Shown here: piece by piece, positions 36,380 through 46,292 of the stretch
Position numbering within the stretch: position 1 is the first letter of the stretch
How the letters are laid out: the number at the start of each line of letters is the position of its first letter
NCBI GenBank assembly: GCA_947587615.1
Contig: CANPYC010000006.1
Location: 1-64,000 of the forward strand
DNA from: Candidatus Gastranaerophilales bacterium
Lineage (GTDB): Bacteria > Cyanobacteriota > Vampirovibrionia > Gastranaerophilales > Gastranaerophilaceae
Reading direction: 5' to 3'
DNA: 64,000 nucleotides
Notes under the pieces: generated by a model
What the model saw: the letters and a program-made list of their open reading frames with translations, nothing else
What the model was told of the DNA's origin: nothing
The model's database searches: none
Position numbers and translations under genes: made by a program

Positions 36380-36818
36380 TTTGCTCTTCTATTGCTTTAT
36401 CAAGATCAAAATCAATTGTTTTTCCTTCAAGTTCCATTTGAGCTTCTTGTTCTTGCTGCGCTTCTTTTTCATCGTCATCTTGAATTATTTTTTCAATAAC
36501 TATTTGAGCCATATCCAAAGCTACTTTTTTCTTGGTCTCGGGAGCGCACTTTTCAAGCATTTGAATAGCCGTTCTTACGGTTGAGTCAATATCATACCAG
36601 CGAGAATGTCCTCTTTGTATTCTTCCGTCTTCAACAGCAGACATTATATCTTCAACATTTTCATATCTGTTATCTCTTATATTGTGTTCAATAATTACTT
36701 TAATTAAATTAAGCGCAACCGCAATTTGTCTTTCATCGGATGAATTAGCCAATGTTCTCATAGACATTGATAAAACAGGGTCTTTGTCATACCATCTTGA
36801 AAAATATTGATTTTCCAT
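36366..36818 (-). CDS. Hypothetical acidic protein with two SRWYD repeats
   Basis: 150 aa, unrecognised family. It is an internal duplication: 'SRWYDKDPVLSMSMRTL' (about residue 7) and 'SRWYDIDSTVRTAIQML' (about residue 76), each followed by an alpha-helical stretch ending in 'IKVIIEHNI' or 'AQIVIEKII'. The C-terminus is Glu/Gln-rich. Cytosolic by prediction. Its end overlaps the TPR gene start by 14 bp, indicating translational coupling. Confidence 0.7.
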   Translation of the reverse strand: MENQYFSRWYDKDPVLSMSMRTLANSSDERQIAVALNLIKVIIEHNIRDNRYENVEDIMSAVEDGRIQRGHSRWYDIDSTVRTAIQMLEKCAPETKKKVALDMAQIVIEKIIQDDDEKEAQQEQEAQMELEGKTIDFDLDKAIEEQNERN

Positions 36819-36837
36819 ATTTACTCCTTAATTACAT

Positions 36838-37137
36838 TTAACTATTTTTGTAAATCACACCGCAGCCGCTTGAAGGATATTTCCATTCTATTGAATTTTT
36901 TGTACAAGCTATTCTGCATGCTCCGCATTCAAGACAGTTTTCATATTGAACAACAATTTCTTGCGTATCCTTATCAACACTATAAACATTAGCAGGGCAT
37001 ATAAAAGTGCAGGTTTTTTCTTTGCAAAGCTCACATTTTTTTTGATTAACAACTAAATGAGCTTTATCATCACAATTATACTTAATTGTTGCTAATTTGT
37101 CTTGTATTGATTTTTTATTTTCTTCATTTTCAAACAT
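36838..37137 (-). CDS. fixX: FixX-like ferredoxin
   Basis: 99 aa with 'CKEKTCTFICPANVY' and 'CLECGACRIACTKNSIEW', the ferredoxin pattern of FixX/ETF-QO partners. It lies 3 bp downstream of fixC, so the pair is co-transcribed. It passes electrons between FixC and quinone or another carrier. Confidence 0.88.
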   Translation of the reverse strand: MFENEENKKSIQDKLATIKYNCDDKAHLVVNQKKCELCKEKTCTFICPANVYSVDKDTQEIVVQYENCLECGACRIACTKNSIEWKYPSSGCGVIYKNS

Positions 37138-37140
37138 TTT

Positions 37141-38469
37141 CTATTTTCCTAAAAGTATGTCTAATATAGACCTGAATACCATATTCATATCTTTTATGAG
37201 TTCTAAAAATTTTCTTTTTGTTAAAAATTCTTTAATATATTTTTTAATTTGTGAACTTTTTGAAATACAATTTGCACTTGTTATAATTTCAAAAAGTTCT
37301 TTAATTTTTTGAGGATAATAATTTTCTATTGAATCCGAGCGCTCTTTCAGTCTTGTAATTATATTTCTGTAAGAATAGAGGTCTTTTAGAATAAAAGATT
37401 TTTCAAGTTTTTTTCGATATATTGAAAGACTGCCTTCGGAAAAATCATTGTTATTAAGTGCAAAAAGCGCAGCTTCTCCCGCTAATTTTCCCGAGATTAA
37501 AGCAAAATTTGTTCCCTCAAAGTGCACACTGTTTACAAAACCCGCAGCGTCCCCTGCTATTATTACGCCGTCTGAAACAAGTTTTGGCATTTTCTTATAA
37601 CCCCCTTCAGGGATAAGATGAGCACTGTATTCCGTTCTTTGAGCGTCTTTAATCAAAGGGGCAATATCGGGATGTTTTTTTACTTCATCCAATACATCGT
37701 TAATATTAAGTCTGTTTTTGCTCAAGTCCTCTAAATTTGCGCCCACACCAATCATAACAGTATCTTTAAAAGTATAAAGATAACTCATCATAAAAAGATT
37801 TTTTGTACCCTTAAGAGCGCCGATTTGATTTCCAAAGTATTGCTTGTTAATTCCGTTTGATAAATCTTCTTTTAAGTTAAACCTTTCTTCAATTGTTTTC
37901 TTATCCAGCTTTAAGGTTTCTTTAACGGAAATTATAACATCCTCGCTTATATATTCATCTTTTAAGCCGATGTCACGGGCAAGAATAGAATTAACACCGT
38001 CAGCTAAAATAACAATGGGCGCATAGTATTGTTCAAGCTCGGTTTCAACACCGATTACAGCGCCGTCTTGATGAATTAACTTTTTTACAAGAGTATTTGG
38101 AGCGTAATATACTCCTTGTTTTTTTGCAATTTCTATCATCCAAGCTTCAAGATTAAATCTTTTAATTGCAAGTGCGGCTTTAGCCTCATCATTCTTGTAA
38201 GTTAGCTCAAATGAACCTGTGTCGTTTAAAAATACCCAGCTATGAGTATTTATTACTCTTTCATAAGGAATTGAGTCAAAATCATCCTTAAAAATTTCTT
38301 GAAGAGCGCTTGTATAAACAGCGCCGCCATACATATTTTTAGAGCCGGGGTATTTTGCTCTTTCAAGTAATACTACTTTTTTTCCGCCCCTTGCAACTTC
38401 AAGTGCTGCTGAAATTCCCGCAGGCCCCGCACCTATAACTATAACATCCGCATTAAATTCTATACTCAT
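37141..38469 (-). CDS. fixC: FixC-like electron-transfer flavoprotein-quinone oxidoreductase
   Basis: 442-aa FAD protein. The dinucleotide motif 'VIVIGAGPAGISAALEVARG' is at the N-terminus, then 'YPGSKNMYGGAVY' (FixC signature) and 'GVIIAGDAAGFVNSVHFEGT' (FAD ribose/ring motif). FixC with FixX normally works with FixAB in electron bifurcation or ETF oxidation; no fixAB is in this window, so the electron source is unknown. Confidence 0.9.
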   Translation of the reverse strand: MSIEFNADVIVIGAGPAGISAALEVARGGKKVVLLERAKYPGSKNMYGGAVYTSALQEIFKDDFDSIPYERVINTHSWVFLNDTGSFELTYKNDEAKAALAIKRFNLEAWMIEIAKKQGVYYAPNTLVKKLIHQDGAVIGVETELEQYYAPIVILADGVNSILARDIGLKDEYISEDVIISVKETLKLDKKTIEERFNLKEDLSNGINKQYFGNQIGALKGTKNLFMMSYLYTFKDTVMIGVGANLEDLSKNRLNINDVLDEVKKHPDIAPLIKDAQRTEYSAHLIPEGGYKKMPKLVSDGVIIAGDAAGFVNSVHFEGTNFALISGKLAGEAALFALNNNDFSEGSLSIYRKKLEKSFILKDLYSYRNIITRLKERSDSIENYYPQKIKELFEIITSANCISKSSQIKKYIKEFLTKRKFLELIKDMNMVFRSILDILLGK

Positions 38470-38573
38470 ACTTTAATAATACAAGCTATTTAACTAAAAA
38501 ACAATAGAATAAAATATTAGTCTTAAAATTTAACATTTTTGCTTAAAAACCCTTAACATTGTAAAATAATTTT

Positions 38574-39680
38574 ATGTATTTATTAAGTCTTATAATACCA
38601 ATATATAACGAAGAAAAAACTCTTAAAGATATTGTCTATAATACTTTATCAATTGAAAAACTGCCTTATGCAATTGATAACAATATTAAACTTGAGCTTG
38701 TTTTAGTTGATGATTTCTCAAGCGATAATTCGCTAAAAATTGCGCATGAGCTTGAAAAAGATGATAACAGAATAAAAGTTTTTTCGCATAATAAAAACCA
38801 AGGTAAAGGAAGCGCTCTAAAAACAGGTTTTCTTGAAGCAAAAGGGGATTTTATCGGTATTCAAGACGCAGATATGGAGTATAATCCAAAGGATTATTTA
38901 AAGTTAATTAAACCTTTAATTGAAAATAGAGCCGATGTTTGTTTTGGTTCAAGATATCTAAAACAGGATACAAGAAGGGTTTTATATTTTTGGCATACGT
39001 TTATGAATAAAGGTTTAACTCTTTTAACAAATATGTATACTAATCTTGATATAACGGATATGGAAACATGCTACAAGCTTTTTAAAAAAGAGGTTATTAA
39101 AGAAATTGCACCAAAACTGAAAGAAAATCGCTTTGGTTTTGAGCCTGAAGTTACTATTTATACAGCTGTTGGAAAGTATCGAGTATTTGAGTGCGCAATT
39201 GACTACAATCCAAGAAGCTATGAAGAAGGTAAAAAAATTAAAGCTAAGGATGGTTTTAGAGCTCTTTATTGCATTTTACACTATGGAGCGCACAGCGCCC
39301 CATTACCAATGCAGTTTCTTTTATATATTCTAATTGGAGCAATAAGCGCAGTTGTTAATATTTTAAGCTTTTTGATTTTGGCGCAATTCAATTCAAGTCT
39401 TATTTTAAATATAGCCATTGCTTTTATATTATCTGCTTTAGTTAACTATTTTTTATGTATCTTGCTTTTATTCAGACACAAGGCAAGATGGTCAACATTT
39501 GGTGAAATTTTAGCATATATTCTAACCCTTGTTATAATGGGTACGCTTGACTATTTTATAACTTATCTTTGTTTAAAAGGGGGTTTAAATAATTTCTTTG
39601 CAAAATCTTTTTCAAGCTTATTCGGATTAGTAGGTAATTTTTTGTTTAGAAAATATTTTGTGTTTTTTGAAAAAAAATAA
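38574..39680 (+). CDS. Family 2 glycosyltransferase fused to GtrA-like membrane domain
   Basis: 368 aa. The N-terminal GT-A domain has 'LIIPIYNEEKTLKDIV', 'LVDDFSSDNSL' and the metal motif 'QDADMEYNP', as in dolichyl-phosphate mannose synthase-type enzymes. From about residue 240 come four membrane helices ('LLYILIGAISAVVNILSFLI' and others) of the GtrA type. It probably attaches a sugar to polyprenyl phosphate and takes part in its membrane transfer for surface glycan modification. Sugar unknown. Confidence 0.88.
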   Translation: MYLLSLIIPIYNEEKTLKDIVYNTLSIEKLPYAIDNNIKLELVLVDDFSSDNSLKIAHELEKDDNRIKVFSHNKNQGKGSALKTGFLEAKGDFIGIQDADMEYNPKDYLKLIKPLIENRADVCFGSRYLKQDTRRVLYFWHTFMNKGLTLLTNMYTNLDITDMETCYKLFKKEVIKEIAPKLKENRFGFEPEVTIYTAVGKYRVFECAIDYNPRSYEEGKKIKAKDGFRALYCILHYGAHSAPLPMQFLLYILIGAISAVVNILSFLILAQFNSSLILNIAIAFILSALVNYFLCILLLFRHKARWSTFGEILAYILTLVIMGTLDYFITYLCLKGGLNNFFAKSFSSLFGLVGNFLFRKYFVFFEKK

Positions 39681-39719
39681 ATAGTTTTGATGAAAAAATT
39701 AATTTAATGGTACTGGTTT

Positions 39720-40613
39720 ATGAAAATCAATTCAATACAACTCAATATTAACGGTAATAATATTAATAAGGCATTAAATAAAAATTCTAAATTTAAAAGC
39801 TCAAAAGATGTTAATTCATCAAACCCTCCTCAAATCAACACTTTGAGCGATGTTTTTTATTATCCTGTCGGATTTGAGAGAAAATATCAGGGAAAAACCA
39901 AGCCCGATAACGTTATTAAGGCGCTAACAAGTGCTATTAAGTACAATGAAGATAAAAAAGCGGTTAATATATTATGTGATTTTTATAAGGCAAATGGGGG
40001 CTATAGCTCTATAATAAACAATCCCAAGCTTAATTTTACTCCCCTTGAAGCTAATTTAAAAGATAACTCAAAAGAAGAAAACTATTCTCATAACTACTTA
40101 AAAAACTATAATCAAGAGTTGCTTTTAGGAGAAAATAAAATTGCTTATAGAGAAGGCAAAAATATTTACAGTGTTGATATTAATAAAAAGGACAAAAACC
40201 CTTCTTTAGAAATTAATGTTAACAATAAATATTTATTGAATGCTTTTTGTGCTGAAATTAATACAAAATTGCAAAACGGGGAAACGCAAAGCGCCGCTAA
40301 AACAATGCAAGATTTTTGGATTAAAAACAACGGCTTTAATTCTATTAAAAATATGATGGGAAGAAAAAGAGGACTCTATTACACAAAAGAGGATAAAAAA
40401 CCGGGTTTTAGAATAAATCTTGATAGCGGGGTTTTATTAGCTGAAGAAAATAAATTAAAATTTTACTCCAACAAAAGAAATGCAGAGCTTGATATGACAC
40501 CTAAAATTATCGTGGAATTTAATAAAGATAATGACATTGAAGTTTATGAAGCACAAGGATATTTTTCCGATTGCTTCGGAATAATTCATTCTTATTGCTG
40601 CGATAAATTTTAA
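39720..40613 (+). CDS. Hypothetical lineage-specific protein
   Basis: 297 aa, not recognised. A low-complexity Asn/Lys/Ser N-terminus ('IQLNINGNNINKALNKN') resembles that of other small proteins of this lineage. Two similar parts occur: 'AIKYNEDKKAVNILCDFYKA' and 'LQNGETQSAAKTMQDFWIK' (each followed by NGG/NNGF and Ser-Ile). No signal peptide or membrane helix. The stop abuts the stop of the convergent decarboxylase gene with no intervening base. Confidence 0.7.
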   Translation: MKINSIQLNINGNNINKALNKNSKFKSSKDVNSSNPPQINTLSDVFYYPVGFERKYQGKTKPDNVIKALTSAIKYNEDKKAVNILCDFYKANGGYSSIINNPKLNFTPLEANLKDNSKEENYSHNYLKNYNQELLLGENKIAYREGKNIYSVDINKKDKNPSLEINVNNKYLLNAFCAEINTKLQNGETQSAAKTMQDFWIKNNGFNSIKNMMGRKRGLYYTKEDKKPGFRINLDSGVLLAEENKLKFYSNKRNAELDMTPKIIVEFNKDNDIEVYEAQGYFSDCFGIIHSYCCDKF

Positions 40614-42026
40614 TTATTCTTTTATTACTTCAAGTTTTTCATAATTAAAAAGATATGGCAGATGTTCTTCTTTTATAATTTCCCCCGGCAGCAAAATTGA
40701 AATCCCCGGAGGACAAAGAGCAACAACTTCGGATGATATTCTTCCTATTGCGTCTTTTTTTAAGACAGATTCTTTTGGGGCAAAATATGCTTCTCTTAAA
40801 TTCATAACAATTTCAGGGTCGATTAAAGGCATGATTTTAACATTTGATTTTGAAGGTTTGTATTTTGTTTTTGAGATTTTCTCAAGGCAATTTAGTAAAT
40901 AATCAAATTCTTCTTTTTTGCCTCCGATATTTGATAAAATTAAAATTCCTTCATCTGAAGCCGATTCAATTTCAATTTTATAATCTTTTTCTAAGATATA
41001 TTCAAGCTCTAACCCATCCAGATTATCGGTTTTTATAAATATTTTAGTAGGGTCAATTTTTGTACTGTCGGATAAGACATGTAATTTATCAATATTTTTT
41101 GCTTTTTCTCTAAAATATAGCGCATTATCAATTGCGCAATTCAACATATCCTGACCTTTCTTAGAAGAGAGGTTTGCCCTTGCAGCGTCTAAACTTGTTA
41201 ATAATAATAAACTCGGGCTTGTTGTGTGAAGAAGTTTAAGTGCGTGAGTGATTTTTTCTTCATCAAAACAAGTATTTTGTGACAGATGAAGCATGGAAGA
41301 TTGAACCATAGCACCTCCCGTCTTATGAAGGGAATGAACAACTGCGTCTGCACCAAGTTTTAGAGCGGATTTTGGCAATCTTGAATTAAAACTCCATAAA
41401 GAACCGTGCGCTTCATCCACAATCAGAGCTGCTTTATATTTTTTGCAAATTTTTGCTATTTCTTCAACATCCGACACAACACCTTCATAAGTCGGGTTTG
41501 TAATCCAAACGAGTTTAATATTTCTGTTTTTTTTGAGTTTTTGTTCAATATCATCCGCTTGAATTGAACCAAAAATTGACCAATCATTAAGTTTTTTAGG
41601 AATTACCCAATTAACTTTAGCTCCCGATATAATAAGCCCTGTAAGAACCGACCTGTGGCAATTTCTTCCGATTAAAACTTCTTCAAAAGGGTTTGTAATT
41701 GCAAAAGCCAAAGCAAGATTTGCAACGGTTGAGCCGCCCGTCACAAAAAACGTTCTTGAAGCGCCAAAAGCCGCTGCTGCAAGTTCTTGTGCTTCTTTAA
41801 TTGCACCCGTTGCAGGATGAAGCGTACCTAAATTGTCAAATTCATCCGTCGTATCAAGTTTAAGGGCACTCTCACCGATTAAATTTAAAAATTCGGGGTA
41901 AATTCCAAGCCCTCTGTTATGCCCCGGGATATGAAACCCTGTCATAGGGTCGGTTTTATAGTTTAACATAGCATTAAGCAAAGGGGCAGCAGTTAAATTA
42001 TTTTCTTTTTTTTCATTCTTAGCCAT
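40614..42026 (-). CDS. Orn/Lys/Arg decarboxylase family PLP enzyme
   Basis: 470-aa fold-type I PLP enzyme. 'GHNRGLGIYPEFLNLIGESA' and 'DELDNLG'-like 'TDEFDNLGTLHPATG' open the domain. 'ALIVDEAHGSLWSFN' has the PLP-binding Asp/His, and 'HSLHKTGGAMVQSSML' the Schiff-base Lys. The family makes polyamine precursors (agmatine, cadaverine or putrescine); this length matches the arginine/lysine decarboxylases of cyanobacteria and Firmicutes. Substrate cannot be set from sequence alone. Confidence 0.88.
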   Translation of the reverse strand: MAKNEKKENNLTAAPLLNAMLNYKTDPMTGFHIPGHNRGLGIYPEFLNLIGESALKLDTTDEFDNLGTLHPATGAIKEAQELAAAAFGASRTFFVTGGSTVANLALAFAITNPFEEVLIGRNCHRSVLTGLIISGAKVNWVIPKKLNDWSIFGSIQADDIEQKLKKNRNIKLVWITNPTYEGVVSDVEEIAKICKKYKAALIVDEAHGSLWSFNSRLPKSALKLGADAVVHSLHKTGGAMVQSSMLHLSQNTCFDEEKITHALKLLHTTSPSLLLLTSLDAARANLSSKKGQDMLNCAIDNALYFREKAKNIDKLHVLSDSTKIDPTKIFIKTDNLDGLELEYILEKDYKIEIESASDEGILILSNIGGKKEEFDYLLNCLEKISKTKYKPSKSNVKIMPLIDPEIVMNLREAYFAPKESVLKKDAIGRISSEVVALCPPGISILLPGEIIKEEHLPYLFNYEKLEVIKE

Positions 42027-42077
42027 GGTTATTATTATGGCATAAAAACATTACTTTATAATAAAATATTTAAAAAC

Positions 42078-44906
42078 TTATTCTAAATATTTTTTTAAAT
42101 ATTTTCCCGTATAGCTGTTTTTTGATTTTATTATTTGCTCTGGTGTGCCTTTAAATACAACATTTCCTCCTCCGTCACCGCCTTCAGGACCAAGGTCAAT
42201 TATCCAATCGGCACATTTTATTATATCCATGTTATGTTCGATAATCAAAACGGTATTTCCGCTATCAGCCAATTGTTCAAGCATTTTCATTAATTTATCA
42301 ATGTCGTAAAAATGAAGCCCTGTTGATGGTTCATCTAAGATATATAAAGTTTTTCCCGTTGCCCTTTTGTTTAATTCAAGTGCTAATTTTACCCTTTGCG
42401 CTTCTCCACCCGATAGAGTTGTTGCGCTTTGTCCGAGTTTAATATAATCTAAACCGACGTCATAGAGGGTTTGAAGCCTTGTTGCAATCTTTGGAACGTT
42501 TTTAAAAAACTCTAAAGCTTCGGCTACGCTCATATCTAAAACATCAGCGATACTTTTTCCTTTATATTTTACTTCTAAAGTTTCCTGATTATATCTTTTA
42601 CCCTTGCAAACATCACACGTAACATAAACATCGGACAAAAAATTCATCTCAATTTTTAAAACACCATCCCCTGAACATTTTTCACATCTTCCGCCTTTAA
42701 CGTTGAAAGAAAATCTGCCCTGTTTATAGCCTCTCATCTTGGCTTCAGGGGTTTGAGAAAAAAGTTCTCTTATATAGGTAAAAACTTCCGTATAAGTAGC
42801 GGGGTTAGAGCGTGGAGTCCTGCCTATGGGCGATTGGTCAACAATTACAAGCTTATCAATATTTTTAAAACCTTTAATAGAGTCAACCCCTTGGGGTTTT
42901 GGTTTGTTTTTTAAAAGCTCGCTTCTTGCATACTCTGCTATTATATCCTGAACCAGAGTTGATTTACCGGAGCCTGAAACACCCGTAATTGCAACAATTT
43001 TACCTAAAGGGATATTAACATTAATATTTTTTAAATTGTTTAAATGAGCGTTTTTAACTTCCAAAAATTCGCCGTTACCTTCACGTCTTGTTTTTGGAAC
43101 TTCGATTTTTAATTGACCCGATAAATATTTTCCCGTTAGAGAGTTTGGAGAGGTTTTTATATCTTCCAGCGAACCTTGAGCAACAATATTCCCGCCTTTT
43201 ACACCCGCATAAGGTCCTATATCAACGATATAGTCTGCTGCATTCATTGTATCTTCGTCATGTTCAACAACAATAAGCGTATTACCAAGGTTTCTAAGCT
43301 TCAAAAGCGTTGATATAAGCATATCATTATCTCTTTGATGAAGTCCGATAGAGGGTTCATCAAGCACATATAATACACCTGATAACCCGCTTCCTATTTG
43401 GGTTGCAAGACGTATTCTCTGTGCTTCTCCGCCTGATAGAGTACCTGATGAACGTGCCAGAGTTAAATAGCCTAAACCGACATCAATCAAGAATTTTAAC
43501 CTTGCTCTTATTTCTTCAAGCACCTGACGAGCGATTTTTAGTTTGAAATCGTCTAAAGATAAGAATAATTCCTGAATAAAATCGTATTCTTTTAAAATTG
43601 ACATTGAACAAAATTCAAAAATATTTTTTTCATTAATTTTAACGCTTAGCGCAAATTGGTTTAACCTTCCGCCATTACAAGCTCTACAAGGAATTGATAT
43701 CATATATTTTTCAATTTCCGCTCTTACAATGTCTGAATCTGATTCATATTTTTTAAATAAATATGGAATTACACCCATATAGCTCATTAAGTGGGTTCTA
43801 TAATTTTTTGTACCAAAATCGGCATAGGTTAATTTTATTTTTTCATCCCCATTCCCGTATAGAATTATCCCTTTTTGAGCGGGCGATAGAGATTTAAAAG
43901 GCGCTTCGTAAGGGATTTTATAATGCTCGCAGACACTTTGAAGAACATCAAAATAGTATGAATTAGCTGTTTTTGCCCATGGGTATATTGCACCTTCTTT
44001 TAAGGATTTATCGGGGTCAGGCACAACCAAATCAGGTGAAATTTCAAAATGCGCTCCAAGCCCATGGCAAACAGGGCATGCTCCTTGAGGATTATTAAAA
44101 CTCATAAGCCTTGGGGTCAGTTCTTCAAAACTTATGTTGCAGTTAGGACATGCCAGTTTTTCGCTAAAGATAATGTCTTCATCATTTTCTAATTTATTAA
44201 CGATTAAAAGCCCGTCAGACTTTAAAAGTGCGGTTTGAGCAGAGTCAAAAATTCTTGCTTTAGCACTTTCTTTAACAATTATTCTATCTACAACAATTTC
44301 AATATTGTGTTTTTGGGTTTTATTAAGTTCAATTTCATCTTCTTCAAGGTTATAGATTTTCCCATCAACCCTAACTCTCATAAAGCCTTCAGACAAAAGC
44401 CCCGAGAGCATTTGTTTGTATTCACCTTTTTTTGCTCTTACGATGGGCGATAGAAGCTGTATTTTTGTACCTTCTTTTAGAGAAAGTATTTTTTCAACAA
44501 TTTCATCAATTGTTTGAGGAGTAATGACATTTCCGCACTTTGGGCAGTGGGGTGTACCTATTCTTGAAAAAAGAAGTCTTAAATAGTCATAAATTTCGGT
44601 AATTGTTCCGACTGTTGAGCGGGGGTTATTTGAAGTTGATTTTTGATCAATTGAAACAGCAGGGCTTAAACCGTCAATTCGCTCTACATCGGGTTTATCC
44701 ATCTGTCCTAAAAATTGGCGTGCGTATGTTGATAAGCTTTCAACGTATCTTCTCTGCCCTTCTGCAAATATAGTGTCAAAAGCAAGAGAACTCTTCCCCG
44801 AGCCTGAAACACCCGTAAACACGGTCATTTCATTTTTTGGGATTTTCAGGTCAACGTTGTTTAAATTATGCTCATTGGCTTTATAAATTTCAATAAAATC
44901 ATTCAT
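42078..44906 (-). CDS. uvrA: Excinuclease ABC subunit A
   Basis: Damage-recognition ATPase of nucleotide excision repair. Two ABC modules have Walker A '[16 protein letters not shown]' and '[15 protein letters not shown]' and signatures '[11 protein letters not shown]' and '[11 protein letters not shown]'. Zinc fingers are visible ('[10 protein letters not shown]', 'CRACNGGRL', 'CEKCSGDG' with 'CDVCKG'). At 942 aa it is full length. It marks the left border of the accessory island at 44.9-46.6 kb. Confidence 0.98.
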   Translation of the reverse strand: MNDFIEIYKANEHNLNNVDLKIPKNEMTVFTGVSGSGKSSLAFDTIFAEGQRRYVESLSTYARQFLGQMDKPDVERIDGLSPAVSIDQKSTSNNPRSTVGTITEIYDYLRLLFSRIGTPHCPKCGNVITPQTIDEIVEKILSLKEGTKIQLLSPIVRAKKGEYKQMLSGLLSEGFMRVRVDGKIYNLEEDEIELNKTQKHNIEIVVDRIIVKESAKARIFDSAQTALLKSDGLLIVNKLENDEDIIFSEKLACPNCNISFEELTPRLMSFNNPQGACPVCHGLGAHFEISPDLVVPDPDKSLKEGAIYPWAKTANSYYFDVLQSVCEHYKIPYEAPFKSLSPAQKGIILYGNGDEKIKLTYADFGTKNYRTHLMSYMGVIPYLFKKYESDSDIVRAEIEKYMISIPCRACNGGRLNQFALSVKINEKNIFEFCSMSILKEYDFIQELFLSLDDFKLKIARQVLEEIRARLKFLIDVGLGYLTLARSSGTLSGGEAQRIRLATQIGSGLSGVLYVLDEPSIGLHQRDNDMLISTLLKLRNLGNTLIVVEHDEDTMNAADYIVDIGPYAGVKGGNIVAQGSLEDIKTSPNSLTGKYLSGQLKIEVPKTRREGNGEFLEVKNAHLNNLKNINVNIPLGKIVAITGVSGSGKSTLVQDIIAEYARSELLKNKPKPQGVDSIKGFKNIDKLVIVDQSPIGRTPRSNPATYTEVFTYIRELFSQTPEAKMRGYKQGRFSFNVKGGRCEKCSGDGVLKIEMNFLSDVYVTCDVCKGKRYNQETLEVKYKGKSIADVLDMSVAEALEFFKNVPKIATRLQTLYDVGLDYIKLGQSATTLSGGEAQRVKLALELNKRATGKTLYILDEPSTGLHFYDIDKLMKMLEQLADSGNTVLIIEHNMDIIKCADWIIDLGPEGGDGGGNVVFKGTPEQIIKSKNSYTGKYLKKYLE

Positions 44907-44936
44907 AGTAAAATTATAGCACTGATAATTTTTTAT

Positions 44937-45059
44937 TTAAATTAATTTGATTATAAGATGTTTATTATGTTTAAATATGTTATCACAAATTGTGATAAGT
45001 TCCTTAAATTCATTCTCGTTAAGCTGAAACATAAAATCAAAAGTAAATCGGTGCTTTTG
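44937..45059 (-). pseudogene. Remnant of an ORF6N-domain gene
   Basis: The minus strand reads QKHRF, then 'FDFMFQLNENEFKELIT', then CDNIFKHNKHLIIKLI and a stop. This is the ORF6N (phage antirepressor-related) motif 'RFP-DFMFQL--EF' without its flanks. No start codon and no N-terminal 'IYTIRG' part are present, so it is a decayed fragment. It contains the palindrome TTATCACAAATTGTGATAA (44980-44998). Confidence 0.6.
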
Positions 45060-45089
45060 ATTACTTATTAACACCTTCTAAATATCAAA

Positions 45090-45362
45090 CTATTCGTCAT
45101 CCAACAAAGAAAAATCTTCGCCTAATTTTTCCTCCAACATTTTGGCAAAATCAGAAAATTTTATACCCAAAGCCTGTGAAATTTTCCAACCTGTAGAAAA
45201 TTGTATATCAAAAAGTCCTCTTTCAATTTTACTCATGTTGCCTTTATCAAAATCAAATTCATTAGACAACTTATTAATAGAAACCCCTGTTTTTGTTTCT
45301 CTGATTTCTTTAATAACTAAGCCTAAAGCTTTTTTAAATTCTATAATTTTTTCTTCTTGCAT
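45090..45362 (-). CDS. XRE-family helix-turn-helix regulator
   Basis: 90 aa. The HTH is 'VSINKLSNEFDFDKGNMSKI' followed by 'ERGLFDIQFSTGWKISQALG' as in Cro/CI proteins, with an acidic tail. Located in the island between uvrA and recG. Its upstream region has TTGTTG-17 bp-TATGAT on the minus strand, with the inverted repeat TGGT-N6-ACCA in the spacer, a likely operator. Target genes unknown. Confidence 0.8.
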   Translation of the reverse strand: MQEEKIIEFKKALGLVIKEIRETKTGVSINKLSNEFDFDKGNMSKIERGLFDIQFSTGWKISQALGIKFSDFAKMLEEKLGEDFSLLDDE

Positions 45363-45396
45363 TTATTTATAATAGAATTTGTATTATCATAATATA

Positions 45397-45410
45397 TGGT
45401 GCATTTACCA
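45397..45410. promoter_or_regulatory. Inverted repeat TGGTGCATTTACCA in the promoter of the 90-aa XRE gene
   Basis: Half-sites TGGT/ACCA lie between possible -35 (TTGTTG) and -10 (TATGAT) boxes on the minus strand. TGGTGCATTT recurs upstream of the neighbouring XRE gene (near 45678), so both promoters may be read by the same regulator. Confidence 0.5.
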
Positions 45411-45431
45411 ACAAAGGAGGTATAATTTGAT

Positions 45432-45665
45432 TTATAGATTTTTTAACAAATCATTTACTTTGCAGCCTAAAACATCTGCTATATCAAAAATAAGAGCAAG
45501 GCTGGGGGCTTTTTCGGCTCTTTCAATACACCCTATATAGTTTCTTGCGCTTGAAATACTAAAAGCAAGTTCTTCTTGGGACAATTTTTTAAGTTTTCTG
45601 TAATGTCTTATATTTTGCCCGAGTTTTATGTATTTATTGATATGTTTGCTTTTATCATGTTTCAC
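45432..45665 (-). CDS. XRE-family helix-turn-helix regulator
   Basis: 77 aa with GTG start; the HTH is 'LSQEELAFSISSARNYIGCI' followed by 'ERAEKAPSLALIFDIADVLG'. Compact Cro-like protein, probably a dimeric repressor. No in-frame ATG is available, and GGTGG lies upstream of the GTG. The palindrome CACCAATTTTGGTG (45668-45681) lies directly in front, consistent with autoregulation. Probably divergent from the HspR-like gene. Confidence 0.8.
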   Translation of the reverse strand: MKHDKSKHINKYIKLGQNIRHYRKLKKLSQEELAFSISSARNYIGCIERAEKAPSLALIFDIADVLGCKVNDLLKNL

Positions 45666-45667
45666 AC

Positions 45668-45681
45668 CACCAATTTTGGTG
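45668..45681. promoter_or_regulatory. Inverted repeat CACCAA-TT-TTGGTG before the 77-aa XRE gene
   Basis: Six-base arms with a 2-bp centre, three bases from the GTG start. It shares TGGTGCATTT with the site at 45397. Candidate operator. Confidence 0.5.
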
Positions 45682-45740
45682 CATTTTTTTAATTTTATCT
45701 ACCACCTATTTAGTATCATTTTATTTAAAAGGAAAAATTT

Positions 45741-46130
45741 ATGAACAAAAAAAATATTTTAAATATTCAATCATACCAATTAAAATTTGGCATCGCAACA
45801 ATGGCACAAATTCTTAATGTGCATAAAAGAACCCTAAGAATATATGACAAAGAAAATATCTTGAAACCAAACAGAACACAAGCTAACAGAAGATACTATA
45901 CAATAGACGATGTTAAAAAAGGAAAAACTGTTTTATTTTTAACAAACAATTTAGGAATGAATTTAGCAGGCGTAAAAATAATACTAAACCTATTAGAAAT
46001 TATGCAGATAAAAGAAAGTGAAAAGTTAAAATATATAATAAAAAGTGCCGAAAAAACTAACATTGACGATAAAAAGCAGAAAGAAAACATCGAAAAATTT
46101 TCAAAAAGAGGAAGACCGTCATCAAAATAA
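45741..46130 (+). CDS. MerR-family regulator, HspR-like
   Basis: 129 aa. The MerR winged helix-turn-helix '[19 protein letters not shown]' is followed by '[20 protein letters not shown]' and a dimerisation helix. The order is HspR-like, but no dnaK, dnaJ or clpB is nearby. Lys-rich C-terminus. AAAAGGAAAA precedes the ATG. Its 3' end overlaps the ORF6N remnant on the other strand by 9 bp. Confidence 0.82.
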   Translation: MNKKNILNIQSYQLKFGIATMAQILNVHKRTLRIYDKENILKPNRTQANRRYYTIDDVKKGKTVLFLTNNLGMNLAGVKIILNLLEIMQIKESEKLKYIIKSAEKTNIDDKKQKENIEKFSKRGRPSSK

Positions 46131-46142
46131 CTTATTTTCTGT

Positions 46143-46171
46143 TTTTGAGGTCACAATTTGTGACCTCAAAA
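46143..46171. repeat. 29-bp perfect inverted repeat with core TCACAATTTGTGA
   Basis: 14-bp arms TTTTGAGGTCACAA/TTGTGACCTCAAAA around one base, inside the ORF6N remnant. The same TCACAA-N-TTGTGA core occurs at 44980-44998 and 46568-46580, at both edges of the island. Confidence 0.8.
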
Positions 46172-46292
46172 GATCAAACTCTTCTTTTGTAAGCTGAAAC
46201 ATAAAGTTATCGGGAAATCTTTGCAAATTTCTCTTAACCGCTTGGTTTAAAACTCTTGTTTCAACTCCGTATAGCATAGCGAGGTCTGAATC

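Noticed and set aside
45413-45542. Plus-strand small ORF after AAAGGAGG and TTG, antisense to the 77-aa XRE gene
   Set aside because: Strong Shine-Dalgarno-like sequence but a TTG start, only ~37 codons, and wholly antisense to a convincing regulator gene; probably chance.
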